Under the pieces are notes generated by a model. It had not been told where the DNA came from. It did no database searches and was given only the letters and a program-made list of their open reading frames with translations. The position numbers and the translations under genes were made by a program. A DNA stretch of 64,000 nt from Bacteroidota bacterium (GTDB lineage Bacteria > Bacteroidota > Bacteroidia > Cytophagales > Cytophagaceae): the NCBI GenBank assembly GCA_023458555.1, contig JAEWYS010000018.1, positions 62,001 through 126,000 on the forward strand, written 5' to 3'. Shown here piece after piece: positions 53,401-60,441 of this stretch (its first letter is position 1; each line of letters starts with the position of its first letter).

Positions 53401-56400
53401 AATAATGTAGGTATAATCAGCGGAAAGGTGCAGATCGGAGACAGAGTTCAGGTTTTTGTTTCAGACTTTACCGGAAAACCGGCTTCCGAATTTGTGCTTG
53501 AGTTTGTAGCAGGTCAGGAAGAGTTTTCTGTCACCTTGCCGGCTCAGTATATACAGGAAGGAAAGAACGCGTTTTTTGTCCTTACGGCAACCGATGCTTA
53601 TGGCAACACTTCTGAATTTTCCAACGTAGTAAAGATCGGCGACAATACAGTCTATTGTGTCGTTTCCAACACGCAAAATTCCGGAGAGGGTTCGTTACGA
53701 TCTGCAGTTGACTGTGTAAATGAAGCCGGAGCAGTTCAGCAAGCCAGCGCGGCCATTCTTTTTGACCTGCCAGCTTCGGTGGAGAATACTATCTCGGTAG
53801 AAGGAAATGGTTTTGAAATTACCAACAACTATGGTGTGGTAATCGATCCTAAGCAGATCAGCATAAAAGTTGCTTCCGGTCCGGACAAGCTTCCCTATGC
53901 TTTTGCCTGGTCGGTCAGCAATGTGGAAATGAAGAATCTTTCCCTGCATGGTTTTGTCCACGGGATAGAAATACAGGCAGGAAGCTCAAACCGGATTGTC
54001 GCCAATACATTTACGGGCAATGATACGGCTGTTTATATCCGAAATGCCGGCAGAAATACACTATCGGACAATATATTTACTTCCGGCGGTCTGGGTCTGT
54101 ATGCCCAAAATACGTCGCTGGAGCTGGTTTCTAATGTTTTCGGCGGCGGGGCTTTAGGTGCAGGAGCGTATCTTTCCGGTACCAGCAATACATCGGTTAC
54201 CTGGAACAGATTTCTGGATCTGGACAACCATACTCCGGGCTGGGGGCTTCTCACCGAAAATTCATCCGGCCTGACGATCCGAAACAACGAAGTTTCGTTC
54301 AGCGATGGTACCCATACAGGTTTCCTTCTGCGAGAAACCAGACTTTCCCATATTACTCAAAATACTTTTGCAGGTGGAAAAAACTCTGTGGAAATTGTGC
54401 AGTCGGAGTTTTTGAAGATTGCAGAAAACCGGCTGAATAATCCGGCTTTTGCGGGATTGTCGCTGGATGCGTCGGACTATATAGACATATCACGGAATAC
54501 AGCTGTCGGGCTTACGGAAAGTGCAAAACCGATTCATCTCAATTATGGACAGCCTGTCCAGTCCAACAAGGGACTCAAAGCTCCGGAATTTATCAGCGTA
54601 ACCTATCTGAAAGGAAAGGTCATATACAGAGGTAAGGCGGCAGAGGAAAGCATCGTAGAAATTTTTGAAACTTCTGCGGAAGGCCGTGATCTTGTCCGCT
54701 ATATGGGACAGACAGAAGCAGACCGCTTCGGAAATTTTGAGTTTTCCATTGCCGTTTCTCCGGTTGATATCAACAAATATACATTGAGGGCTACTTCTAC
54801 CTTTAGTCCGCATTATTCTCCCAATCCGGATTTCTCCTATACCTCGGAAGCGTCAGAAGCGTTCAACCCCAATCTTAAGCTGTGCTTCGTTATCAAAGAT
54901 ACCGATGAGGATCAGGAAGGAACGCTGCGCTATAATATCAACCTGGCCAACAGGGGCGAGTGCAGCCTGATGCTTTTTGATGTGCCGGTATCCGGTCAGG
55001 TTTCTATCCGGCCGGATAGTGAGCTGCCGGTTATTACAGCCGACAAGCTGATTATCGATGCTACTTCACAACCTGGATATGCGGATCGTCCGGTTGTCAA
55101 TATACTCGCAGCGAACGGTATTGGGGCAGCTTTCCATGCAGAGACGGCCGGAGATCTTTCCATACACGGTATCAGAACCAGAGGTTATGCAAGTCCGGTG
55201 GTTATTTCCCGGGCTTCAGTTGTCGAAAATTCCTATTGTGAATTTGTTGATTTCACCAGAGAGGGAATTGAGATTCTCAGTCAGGATCATCGCAGCATAC
55301 GTCTTCAGAACAATCTGTACCGGTCCGATGAGGCTGATTATATCTGGAATATTGATAAGCCCAATCTGTATGCTGAAAACGACTCACTGATCGGTGGTAA
55401 AAAAGCTGTTGCAAAATTTGCCGGGGATTCACTCGTGCTTGTCAACAACGTATTTTATGCACCTGAGGGAGGCGAGGGCTATACCTTTACCGCTACCGGT
55501 ATTGATTCTTTATATGCCAGAGGAAACCGTATTGCGGGTTTCCGTAATGGTGCATTCCTCAAAGAAATCTCCCGGTTGTATTTTATCGAAAATGATTTTA
55601 CTACTGCAAGCGGATCAGAGTCCTTAATCAAGGGTATGTATGTAGAAGGCTGCGAAGAGGGTATCGTACTGCTCAATACAATAACAGGAGCAGATACAGC
55701 CATCAGCATAACGAATTCGGAGAAGCTAACCTGCAATTCAAATAAACTGAAGGAAAGCGCTTCTGTCGGAATTTACCTTGCCGGTTCGAAGGAAGCGCTG
55801 GTTTCTTCCAATATCATCACACAGGCCCGTACCGGGATTGTGGTACGCTCATCCGAACAGTCTTCTCTTGTTTCCAATACGATCTATGGTCATGACTCAA
55901 CCGGTATACTGGCAGAGCCTGGTTCGGGCAGGCTGCTTATTGCTTCCAATCTGATAGGTTCTGAAAGCATTACGCTGGGCAATACAAGTCCTGGTTCAGG
56001 AATGGAAATATACTCTTCCGGCAATTGCATCGGAGGAGCGGATACGCTTGCCAACCGTGTTCTGCGCAATGAACGGGGAGGGGTGCTAATAAACGGGGGT
56101 ACAGGTAACCGGATTACCTATAATATATTCCTCGATAATGATACAACAGATGCTGAACCCGGGCATTTTGCGATCTGGCACAAGGACAACGGAAATGAAT
56201 CGAAAGCCAGCCCTGTTATTACCCATTTTGAAGAAGTCAGCAGAAACTGGCAATATAGAGTGTATGGCACTGCTGAACCATACGATACCATTCACCTGTA
56301 CCGGTCAGACGGGCATTATCAGAACGCGCGTTTCTTTGCAGGAAAAGGAGTAGCAGATGCCTCAGGAAAGTGGGCCGTGCTGGCAGATACCACTTATTTC

Positions 56401-59400
56401 GATCAGCAGCTCAGACATGCCACGCTCACGCTGGTTGCTACTGCTACCGATGCGCGGGACAATACTTCGCAGTTTTCAAACATCGTCTATATAGGCACCT
56501 GCTATACCAAGGTATCGGATGATAATGGGGACAATATATATCCGGTTCCCAATTCATTCAGACAGGCGGTGCTGTGTGCCAATCAGCAGCCGGACAAAGC
56601 CCTGCTGCTGTTTAGCCTGAACTCTGATCAGACCTTGCAGATACCACTTCGGAGAGAAATGCTTCGTCTGGACAACCCTGGAGGTGCTTATCTCAATGGT
56701 CTTAATCTTCAGGCTACGGATGTAGTCAATGTTGATGGAAGTATCGGGATGACCGGAGCGAGAGATACTGTTTTAATTACCAAAGGATTTTATCCGGTAT
56801 TTTCAGATACGACCGTTTTCTGGCGGATTTCCGGCAATTCGGACAGTACCAGTCTGACAAATCTGCACGTCCAGCTGTTCGATACAGCGCTGGTGCTGCA
56901 ATCTCCCGAGACTGTCGAAATCAGCAGGATGAAATTTGCAGGCATACGCAGATTTGCGATTGTACTGGAAAATCATACTACCGGAGTGCATATGGATAGT
57001 CTTCAGATGATGAGCTCTCCTGCCGGAGCACTGCTGAGTGCAGGTAAAGGAGCTAAAGATGTGGTGCTGAAAAACTCGATCATCATGTCGGCAAAAAGCG
57101 GAGTAATATCGGAGGGCTCTTCGGGATTACGGATTACGGGCAACAGGTTCAGAGGGCTTCCGGTAGCGGTTCAGCTGTCAGAAATCGATACGCTCCATAT
57201 AGAAGCCAATACCTTTACCGGAGGCCCGGCTACTCAGCGAGGGCTTGGAATAGAGCAATCAGCGGTAGCGACAATTACGGGAAACATTTTTGAGAAGTTT
57301 GAGAAAGGTATTCCTGTGCGGGTTTCCACCTCTGAGAACTTTGTGATCAGAGAAAATACCTTTTCCGATAAGGTGGATACCGCTATGGCTTTGTATAGTC
57401 TCTCCGCATCGGAGATTCGCACCAACCGCCTGGAAGAAACCGTAAAAGCGAGCTTCCTTGCCGAATCCTGCGATTCAGTTCTGTTTGCGGAGAATATCGT
57501 TGAGCGGACACAGGGCGCCGGATTTGATATTGTGCGATCGGAAAAAATGAAGCTCAGCAAAAATCTGATTCAGTCGAAACCTGAAAAAGCAGGAGATTTG
57601 CAACTGATCGATATACATAAAGGACAAAGCGGACAGGCTTCCAATCGTTCTAAAAACGAACCGGTGATCGAAGGCTATATGGTCACTCGTCAGAAAGATT
57701 GTGAGGAGGAAGGACTTGGTATATATCTGTACGGTCAGGCTGAACCGGGCGATTATATAGAAATCTTTGCCTCGGATACTGCGATGACGCTGTTCAAAGA
57801 GTTTATCGTCTCTGATACCGCTGGTGCAGGCGGAAAATGGATGATCCGGATTCCAAAGGAAAAATATGAGCGTGATCCCGAGTACATATTCAGCTTTTCG
57901 GCAACGGCTGCGGGGGCATACAACAATACTTCCGGGGAGTCCGAAACCTACAGCTTTGACAATGTAATCAACAGAGTAGTGGTCACCAATACGGCCGATA
58001 GCGGTCCGGGCTCTCTGCGAAACGCAGTTGATGAGATCAACTGTTCGGACCTGCATACAGTGGTCTATTTTGAGATTGACGAACCGGCTCCCTACGTGAT
58101 CGTCCTGGAGGATACGCTGCCTGAAATAGAGGCTTATCTGGGCTTTACCATGGATGGAGCTACCCAGAAGAAGTACAATGATTCATTGAGGAAAGAAGGT
58201 AGCCCGACTGTTACCATTGACGGTTCCGGACTGGCAGCCGGTATGTCCCTGTTTGTCCTGACCAGGGACTGCGATAGTTCTGTCATAGCCGGACTTACCC
58301 TGCTCAATACGCCGGTTCCGGTTCGTTTGTACAACGAAGGTGACCGGCTTGAGAAGCTCGTGATCCAGAGCCGTCTTATGAGAAGGGATACTGCTGTGCT
58401 TGTTCAGGGAAATGCGAATACGATTTCCGGCTCAACGATTTCGGGGTATGAACGAGGTATTTATATTGTAGGTGACGCAAACAAGATTTCCGGAAATGTC
58501 CTGAAAGATATTTCCCTGACACTGGAAATAGAAGGCAACCGGAAAGATAATACGATCTCGGAAAATACCATTGTGCCTGATTCAGTGGCTATTGCCATCA
58601 ACGGGGCTCAGGTCCCCAATTTTATCAGTAAGAATAAAATCGGTGAATGGCATAAGCCATTGAGATATCCGGCTATCAGGCTTCACAATGCTTCGTATCA
58701 GTCTATTTCCGGCAGTGTTATTCCATATGGAACAGCGTATGCCGGCGATACCTTATCAGCCTTTATTCTTATAGGGGACTCGTCCAACTACAATACCCTT
58801 TCCAAAAACAGAATCGGGATGGACGATACTGCGGCAGTCACTCTAAAGGGCAATATGCCGGGAATCCGGATCAGTACCTTCCTGCCGGGGCAGAAGCTTT
58901 TCGGCAATAACCTTACAGGAAATGAAGTAGCAGGGCTGACTGTGCCGGCGCTGGTGATCAACAATGCGGAGAGCGGAATTATAGCCGACAATTATTTCGG
59001 AGTAGATTCGGCCTATGTGCAGCGGGATTTTCTGCCCCATTTCAAAGCGGTTGCCGGTATCGATACTACAGCGATACTGGTGATGAACTCCTCGCTCCTG
59101 ACGTTTACGGGCAATGATCTGGTCAACTTCCGGGATTATGGTATCGATGTACGATCTTCTGACCGTATCATGATCCGTCAGAATAAGATCTACTCCGAAT
59201 ACTCGGAGCAGAAAGGAATACAGCTTAATCATGGCACGGACCGGGCGTCCAATGGCAATGTGCAGGCTCCGGTTATTGATACCAATGATATAGTGAGTCA
59301 GGACAGGATTCTCCTGACCGGTACTTCCGGATATCCGCAGTCGGAAATTCAGATATTTACGGGATTCACTCCGGATGCTCAGGATACTGTTGCCCATTCG

Positions 59401-60399
59401 CTCAGGTATATAGCCTCTACGTTTACACAAAGTGACGGCAGCTGGAGGATCGAACTGCCATCGTCTGATTTTGGCTTCAACAAGTACAACCGCTACATAG
59501 CCCAGGTAAATGACGGACTCAATTCCTCTGAGTTCAGCGATATATACACCGTCCGGTCACTGCTTTGCCTGCTGAAAGAGCGGGGTATTGATCTGCTGGG
59601 AGACCTGTATGAGCCATGTCCGGAATCACAGTTTACACTGGATGCGCAGCTGGCCGGTCTGCAGTACGAATGGACCTCGGATGTTTATGCCGATACTATT
59701 CGCAGCAAGATCGCGGCAATTGATACATCCGGTTATATGACCTTAACCCTCAAAGACGATTTTGGCTGTGAGTGGCAGGAAGACTTTGAAGTACGCTATA
59801 AAGAGCGTCCGGCAGATCCGCTCTTTATCGTATCGTCCAACAATTTTGTCAGTGATACGATCGTGCTTGTGGATGTGTATACCGGACATCTGCAGGAATA
59901 TAAATGGGATTATACGGACGGGCTTGAGCTGGTTTCTCTTACCGAGCTTACGAGCTATACAGGACCCGATAGTATCGTGTATGCCAAAGGGATGGAAGTT
60001 CGCTTTATCGCTCCGGATACGGGTATGTATACCATTACCCAGCATTCCATCCGGGATGGCTGCTTTGTCAAACTGGACAAAGACATCCGGGTAGTGCACA
60101 AAGTTCCGGGTCAGCCCAATCCATACATTCTTGATCCGGGCAAAAGCAGCCTGCTGGTTTATCCTTCGCCTTATGCGGCAGGAGAGGGCGGTAATGCCTT
60201 CATAACAACACCTGGCATTGCGGAAACAGAAATACAGGTGCTGGATGAGCTCGGCAGGGTATATTACTCTACAACCGTCTCCGGCAAAAAATCATACAAT
60301 ATACCTCTGAGAGGAAATACGTTGCCGGCAGGGCATACCTATATTATAAGGATGAATACCGGAAGCACTTCCCTGAGCTACAAATTCTCAGTGCAGTAA
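44410..60399 (+). CDS. Giant 5,330-residue T9SS cargo with beta-helix modules
   Basis: Signal peptide, then these parts (approximate residues): 25-700, a right-handed beta-helix with NC-x-F-x-N and GGA repeats like Pmp adhesins, closed at 744 by GRVDMGACE as in choice-of-anchor Q proteins; 765-845, PKD-type (Trp797, KWGFGE); 850-1,615, PKD/Ig-like domains; 1,615-1,855, three PKD domains (WDFGDG at 1,636, WDFGNG at 1,714, WDLGNG at 1,799); 1,860-2,335, Ig-like. Six modules start near 2,337, 2,788, 3,084, 3,493, 4,032 and 4,524. Each begins with a segment like VTNxxDxGxxSLRxAVDxVN (CSLREA-like), then a beta-helix, then a beta domain with G-x-xPGDxVExF. A PKD-like part follows, and residues 5,240-5,330 form a T9SS type-A sorting domain (LVYPSPY; IQVLDELGRVYYSTT; YKFSVQ). 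It should be surface-displayed. ATG 44416 is an alternative start. Confidence 0.85.
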   Translation: MIMVRNIFLCLLLFGSFFIQGQSVVYVNQGYEGSVSTGLSWQTPFRTIEEAIDLAEDGAEIWIAKGEYSTPSENEEYKYDLSKSLTFIGGFEGDEEYSHERNTELNKTILTSRYNDSYSLLFMINTELHLTLDGLYLTEFMALASDGGADYLTTISMRKCHIYNVTSSLFNIANGNLYMDNVSYTGNYASIPGTYNIVRITNFKASDNHNSIFMLTCQEEFYIADSEFRENRGSIFYVSNAKKSTITNCVFDSNTSSGSDWINFSSNRSDSSEFLFTNSAVSDFAGATMLNVQGAFRSKLIRNCQFRDYESSHTTYTMVSISSGINSFEQLTFENCNAYNLINHSGYGSVILSDVDFLSCASTNMFLLCDKVRFNNVRIDGCENNGTNTINSSGFSAKNLKILNSKLSPLLVGLNYSGIVGNASLADCRFENVRTTDRLFLFYGTNESKAIFNNCTFESVSAANDGGIVYGSAMNLEFDNCIFRKNKTSGRGNISLSTPGGHSITVMKSVFENNYAKEGAAIQSNGIINLAYCNFINNESEENGGAVRFGGSGNFTVNNCLFIGNRASNNGGAISSNGKMLVYNTRFTENVSANGTVYIENPYAADFNNCSFYKNISNNNPVVLHGYTTLRNSVVYGNTQLATEPVTLGSDIYNSIVWNNGFRLAEIYRRGGIYGNSEVNLISFSNIQGGFEGEGNLDLDPRFVDPENGDFRLSCESPLINMGSNQYASDIPDAYGTPRIMAGRVDMGACEFAGDPAVARAVPQPEFSFSNASACIGELVELKNLTPDTDYFTYKWGFGENASLFSAADTSYTYTKSGIYQVRLIATNACGKSEEITKELEVKPSLTPVIQYPTIVLHGDTTSFRTNALCERLDWTITGGDILSGNGTGHISVKWGDGASGNGKVQLLAAGCGRDELCELPVEIDVPVMAAANPLTGPSLVCAGVTAVYETTNKAFVPGSVYTWSVKGGSITGASVGYGLDSVEVVWSTISGRGVVYLTITNEFLKSTMLDSVEVLIRYPFAIHAHPRHFCIGGEQTFNTGRPGDFVWKISGPENKIDETTGKAIFGSLSGSYIVEVTSSDPRAFCNQEDTLAIVLEDAPVIQSVNGPEDVVVDQVYQYSVEYAGSQSSPVWLTRKSNYYMSGNPASVRWQFGEPYGFDVFVRSNMAGCLSDTIRFDVRPDFVYSVSGPDELCISEEQLFVVNEDPDNGQTYSWQLNGNPLSGETNEQPVRFSQPGYNILNVSVNRKGRVYRASKRVLVKAAEGTVSVNGPNVIRPEGGGTYSYTISSRDGLSPDIRVIGAETYSLVDNVLSVTWVANGPYQIEVAGMKDGEQCSSVPFRFQVTKAAALSKEITLQSGSLCPNTQNEYKIELDGLAEDIRWTLDGGGTVVSSDRGQAIIQWGETPGEYTISVSYKRFGEQMLTRKVRVNTNPAPQINETIVCGDEATTLHTVLPYSVYRWTLEPEGRYLSDNASLQIRSGGIYTVRATDQNGCTGVVSANILAVPQPIARLTSSAGDICEGDGTRPVILTAIEGADYIYEWYVDGQKINHNASVYTFEQDIATPGTHVYTLKVISSGVCTAEDQLELTVRTTSQCSGGGGDNDDKTCPDEVSFSVSGYQPFTFINTSTLSQGYGWDFGDGNNSSQVTNVQHTYAALGYYQVTLQSSCASHSVLVNVPLSARFAAPLGACQFEEIEFSDYSVNLPGYTYESWSWDFGNGQTSTQQNPRYSYPEPGSYTVRFSVSVRGDGGAYTDSFEKEITIYKTPEVDFTVQLPECNSDLVLFTDRSFVTTSEAIYSWDLGNGVKSGHVNPKARYAPGAKTVQLRITDYIGCSATSSRAFNILPPVESSPIEVLGNLNLCYGDSVLLRAPESSDSYIWKNGLTAIAQNSRELYIKESGNYSVDYTESDCRLTTREVPVRVFELSDAFVSFEQPGCEGLMLKVKANNVDTQKHSVTWKLNEDALDYSGSEFTIGALSQQDAGIYAAMAEDNGTGCYYQLPVKELVVNSLPAKPVLGSLQSQLCGGDTIKVYNTVEYSFDYASVWSLNNVVVPEGELSDTLAVSGVNIRPDVQLRITDNATGCSIESDPYTVLFGKIVQPVLSADIDACEHAYASIGVGGIVPDEYDFAWYKDGILLSNTMPRMDFASLRPADAGWYHAILTSKTVNGNVKGCIFYTDTASVSVKPAPPQPVISGIQEFCEGDRVVLTSSVQEHIVWNTGDDQPTITVYEPGAYSVVVTNPANQCRTQVSFPVIQNPLPDFRFLGTGVYDFCGSEPLRLKGLDSYPHFQWKLNGEEYGKANRDLYPRKSGNYTVVAVTDKNCTAESDTLRLKSLPCACTVVTTEDGLNIGSLRDAILCANTKAGPDMISFEIEGPGPHVIVLDSALPAIKEAVAIDGFTQTGEGVYDIIIRSGAYTANAFVQSDYAEESEFRGLQFENFDHSIVPGFGNNGIVIEKNRFLGRTRQSLKFAALTTGAEIKNNFFEGEGTGAALEWHYVTGSVVRENRFRRLESAVLLMRSDRNTIRDNVFENIAGDALTLRLQSTGNTVSGNTFVRIDSNAVTILSSNGNTIRDNRIGTDQNGEPGLTGLNGIKTAASAGTRLIGNTISGVAKYGIVTDSLTVIENNQIHYAGLFGISAQDSVTIYRNTLDNNTEGGVFVHNNRVRISENRITAIQPAIKAIDLGGAGNGNKLPADFTGYEYTMDAITISGTSLPGDVVELFTSEARPQQALQYAGKTVTGSDGRWSMTIAKGPHFDIQRKNYYVNTASAGSNTSELSGSYQTPCVACVCLVTNNNDQGENSLRAVVDSVHAGVCTTIDFAISNTTIHLESELRPIEVPVRITGKPGIILAGNGSGKAFTVEADHFNLSGLAFSNWETALSLNGNKALLADIQIDHTVVPISISGDYNRAGGVCINCQPPASAAKTTSGIIITGNNNETGFAGKPNRVLHAKDNGILVSTGTGNRILYTTIEGAPKGIKHQQDGNNNHVAPADLSGSLNENNVGIISGKVQIGDRVQVFVSDFTGKPASEFVLEFVAGQEEFSVTLPAQYIQEGKNAFFVLTATDAYGNTSEFSNVVKIGDNTVYCVVSNTQNSGEGSLRSAVDCVNEAGAVQQASAAILFDLPASVENTISVEGNGFEITNNYGVVIDPKQISIKVASGPDKLPYAFAWSVSNVEMKNLSLHGFVHGIEIQAGSSNRIVANTFTGNDTAVYIRNAGRNTLSDNIFTSGGLGLYAQNTSLELVSNVFGGGALGAGAYLSGTSNTSVTWNRFLDLDNHTPGWGLLTENSSGLTIRNNEVSFSDGTHTGFLLRETRLSHITQNTFAGGKNSVEIVQSEFLKIAENRLNNPAFAGLSLDASDYIDISRNTAVGLTESAKPIHLNYGQPVQSNKGLKAPEFISVTYLKGKVIYRGKAAEESIVEIFETSAEGRDLVRYMGQTEADRFGNFEFSIAVSPVDINKYTLRATSTFSPHYSPNPDFSYTSEASEAFNPNLKLCFVIKDTDEDQEGTLRYNINLANRGECSLMLFDVPVSGQVSIRPDSELPVITADKLIIDATSQPGYADRPVVNILAANGIGAAFHAETAGDLSIHGIRTRGYASPVVISRASVVENSYCEFVDFTREGIEILSQDHRSIRLQNNLYRSDEADYIWNIDKPNLYAENDSLIGGKKAVAKFAGDSLVLVNNVFYAPEGGEGYTFTATGIDSLYARGNRIAGFRNGAFLKEISRLYFIENDFTTASGSESLIKGMYVEGCEEGIVLLNTITGADTAISITNSEKLTCNSNKLKESASVGIYLAGSKEALVSSNIITQARTGIVVRSSEQSSLVSNTIYGHDSTGILAEPGSGRLLIASNLIGSESITLGNTSPGSGMEIYSSGNCIGGADTLANRVLRNERGGVLINGGTGNRITYNIFLDNDTTDAEPGHFAIWHKDNGNESKASPVITHFEEVSRNWQYRVYGTAEPYDTIHLYRSDGHYQNARFFAGKGVADASGKWAVLADTTYFDQQLRHATLTLVATATDARDNTSQFSNIVYIGTCYTKVSDDNGDNIYPVPNSFRQAVLCANQQPDKALLLFSLNSDQTLQIPLRREMLRLDNPGGAYLNGLNLQATDVVNVDGSIGMTGARDTVLITKGFYPVFSDTTVFWRISGNSDSTSLTNLHVQLFDTALVLQSPETVEISRMKFAGIRRFAIVLENHTTGVHMDSLQMMSSPAGALLSAGKGAKDVVLKNSIIMSAKSGVISEGSSGLRITGNRFRGLPVAVQLSEIDTLHIEANTFTGGPATQRGLGIEQSAVATITGNIFEKFEKGIPVRVSTSENFVIRENTFSDKVDTAMALYSLSASEIRTNRLEETVKASFLAESCDSVLFAENIVERTQGAGFDIVRSEKMKLSKNLIQSKPEKAGDLQLIDIHKGQSGQASNRSKNEPVIEGYMVTRQKDCEEEGLGIYLYGQAEPGDYIEIFASDTAMTLFKEFIVSDTAGAGGKWMIRIPKEKYERDPEYIFSFSATAAGAYNNTSGESETYSFDNVINRVVVTNTADSGPGSLRNAVDEINCSDLHTVVYFEIDEPAPYVIVLEDTLPEIEAYLGFTMDGATQKKYNDSLRKEGSPTVTIDGSGLAAGMSLFVLTRDCDSSVIAGLTLLNTPVPVRLYNEGDRLEKLVIQSRLMRRDTAVLVQGNANTISGSTISGYERGIYIVGDANKISGNVLKDISLTLEIEGNRKDNTISENTIVPDSVAIAINGAQVPNFISKNKIGEWHKPLRYPAIRLHNASYQSISGSVIPYGTAYAGDTLSAFILIGDSSNYNTLSKNRIGMDDTAAVTLKGNMPGIRISTFLPGQKLFGNNLTGNEVAGLTVPALVINNAESGIIADNYFGVDSAYVQRDFLPHFKAVAGIDTTAILVMNSSLLTFTGNDLVNFRDYGIDVRSSDRIMIRQNKIYSEYSEQKGIQLNHGTDRASNGNVQAPVIDTNDIVSQDRILLTGTSGYPQSEIQIFTGFTPDAQDTVAHSLRYIASTFTQSDGSWRIELPSSDFGFNKYNRYIAQVNDGLNSSEFSDIYTVRSLLCLLKERGIDLLGDLYEPCPESQFTLDAQLAGLQYEWTSDVYADTIRSKIAAIDTSGYMTLTLKDDFGCEWQEDFEVRYKERPADPLFIVSSNNFVSDTIVLVDVYTGHLQEYKWDYTDGLELVSLTELTSYTGPDSIVYAKGMEVRFIAPDTGMYTITQHSIRDGCFVKLDKDIRVVHKVPGQPNPYILDPGKSSLLVYPSPYAAGEGGNAFITTPGIAETEIQVLDELGRVYYSTTVSGKKSYNIPLRGNTLPAGHTYIIRMNTGSTSLSYKFSVQ
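46474..46670 (+). other. Junction of Pmp-like helix and PKD region (choice-of-anchor Q type)
   Basis: Inside the giant gene, LDPRFVDPENGDFRL, CESPLINMGSN and GRVDMGACEFAG form the closing segment typical of beta-helix proteins with a choice-of-anchor Q domain, which normally ends such proteins. Here it is followed by more than 4,500 residues. Base composition changes near here: the coding sequence before about 46,440 is visibly AT-richer than the sequence after it. Confidence 0.6.
51409..59570 (+). repeat. Six tandem CSLREA/beta-helix protein modules inside the giant gene
   Basis: Six modules of about 300-540 residues follow one another. Starts lie at about 51,415, 52,768, 53,656, 54,883, 56,500 and 57,976. 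Each opens with a conserved SLR(x)AV or equivalent motif: GSLRDAILCAN, NSLRAVVDSVH, GSLRSAVDCVN, GTLRYNINLAN, NSFRQAVLCAN and GSLRNAVDEIN. Each ends in a beta domain such as GTSLPGDVVELF or GQAEPGDYIEIF. The modules are divergent at DNA level, so the duplication is old. Confidence 0.75.
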
Positions 60400-60441
60400 A
60401 GGCAGGATTGAAAACGTCGTATCTTTTGAATACATTTTTTA

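Noticed and set aside
57475..58056. Minus-strand open frame inside the giant gene
   Set aside because: It lies entirely within a coding module of the giant protein and has an atypical composition. Other antisense frames in this gene were rejected for the same reason.
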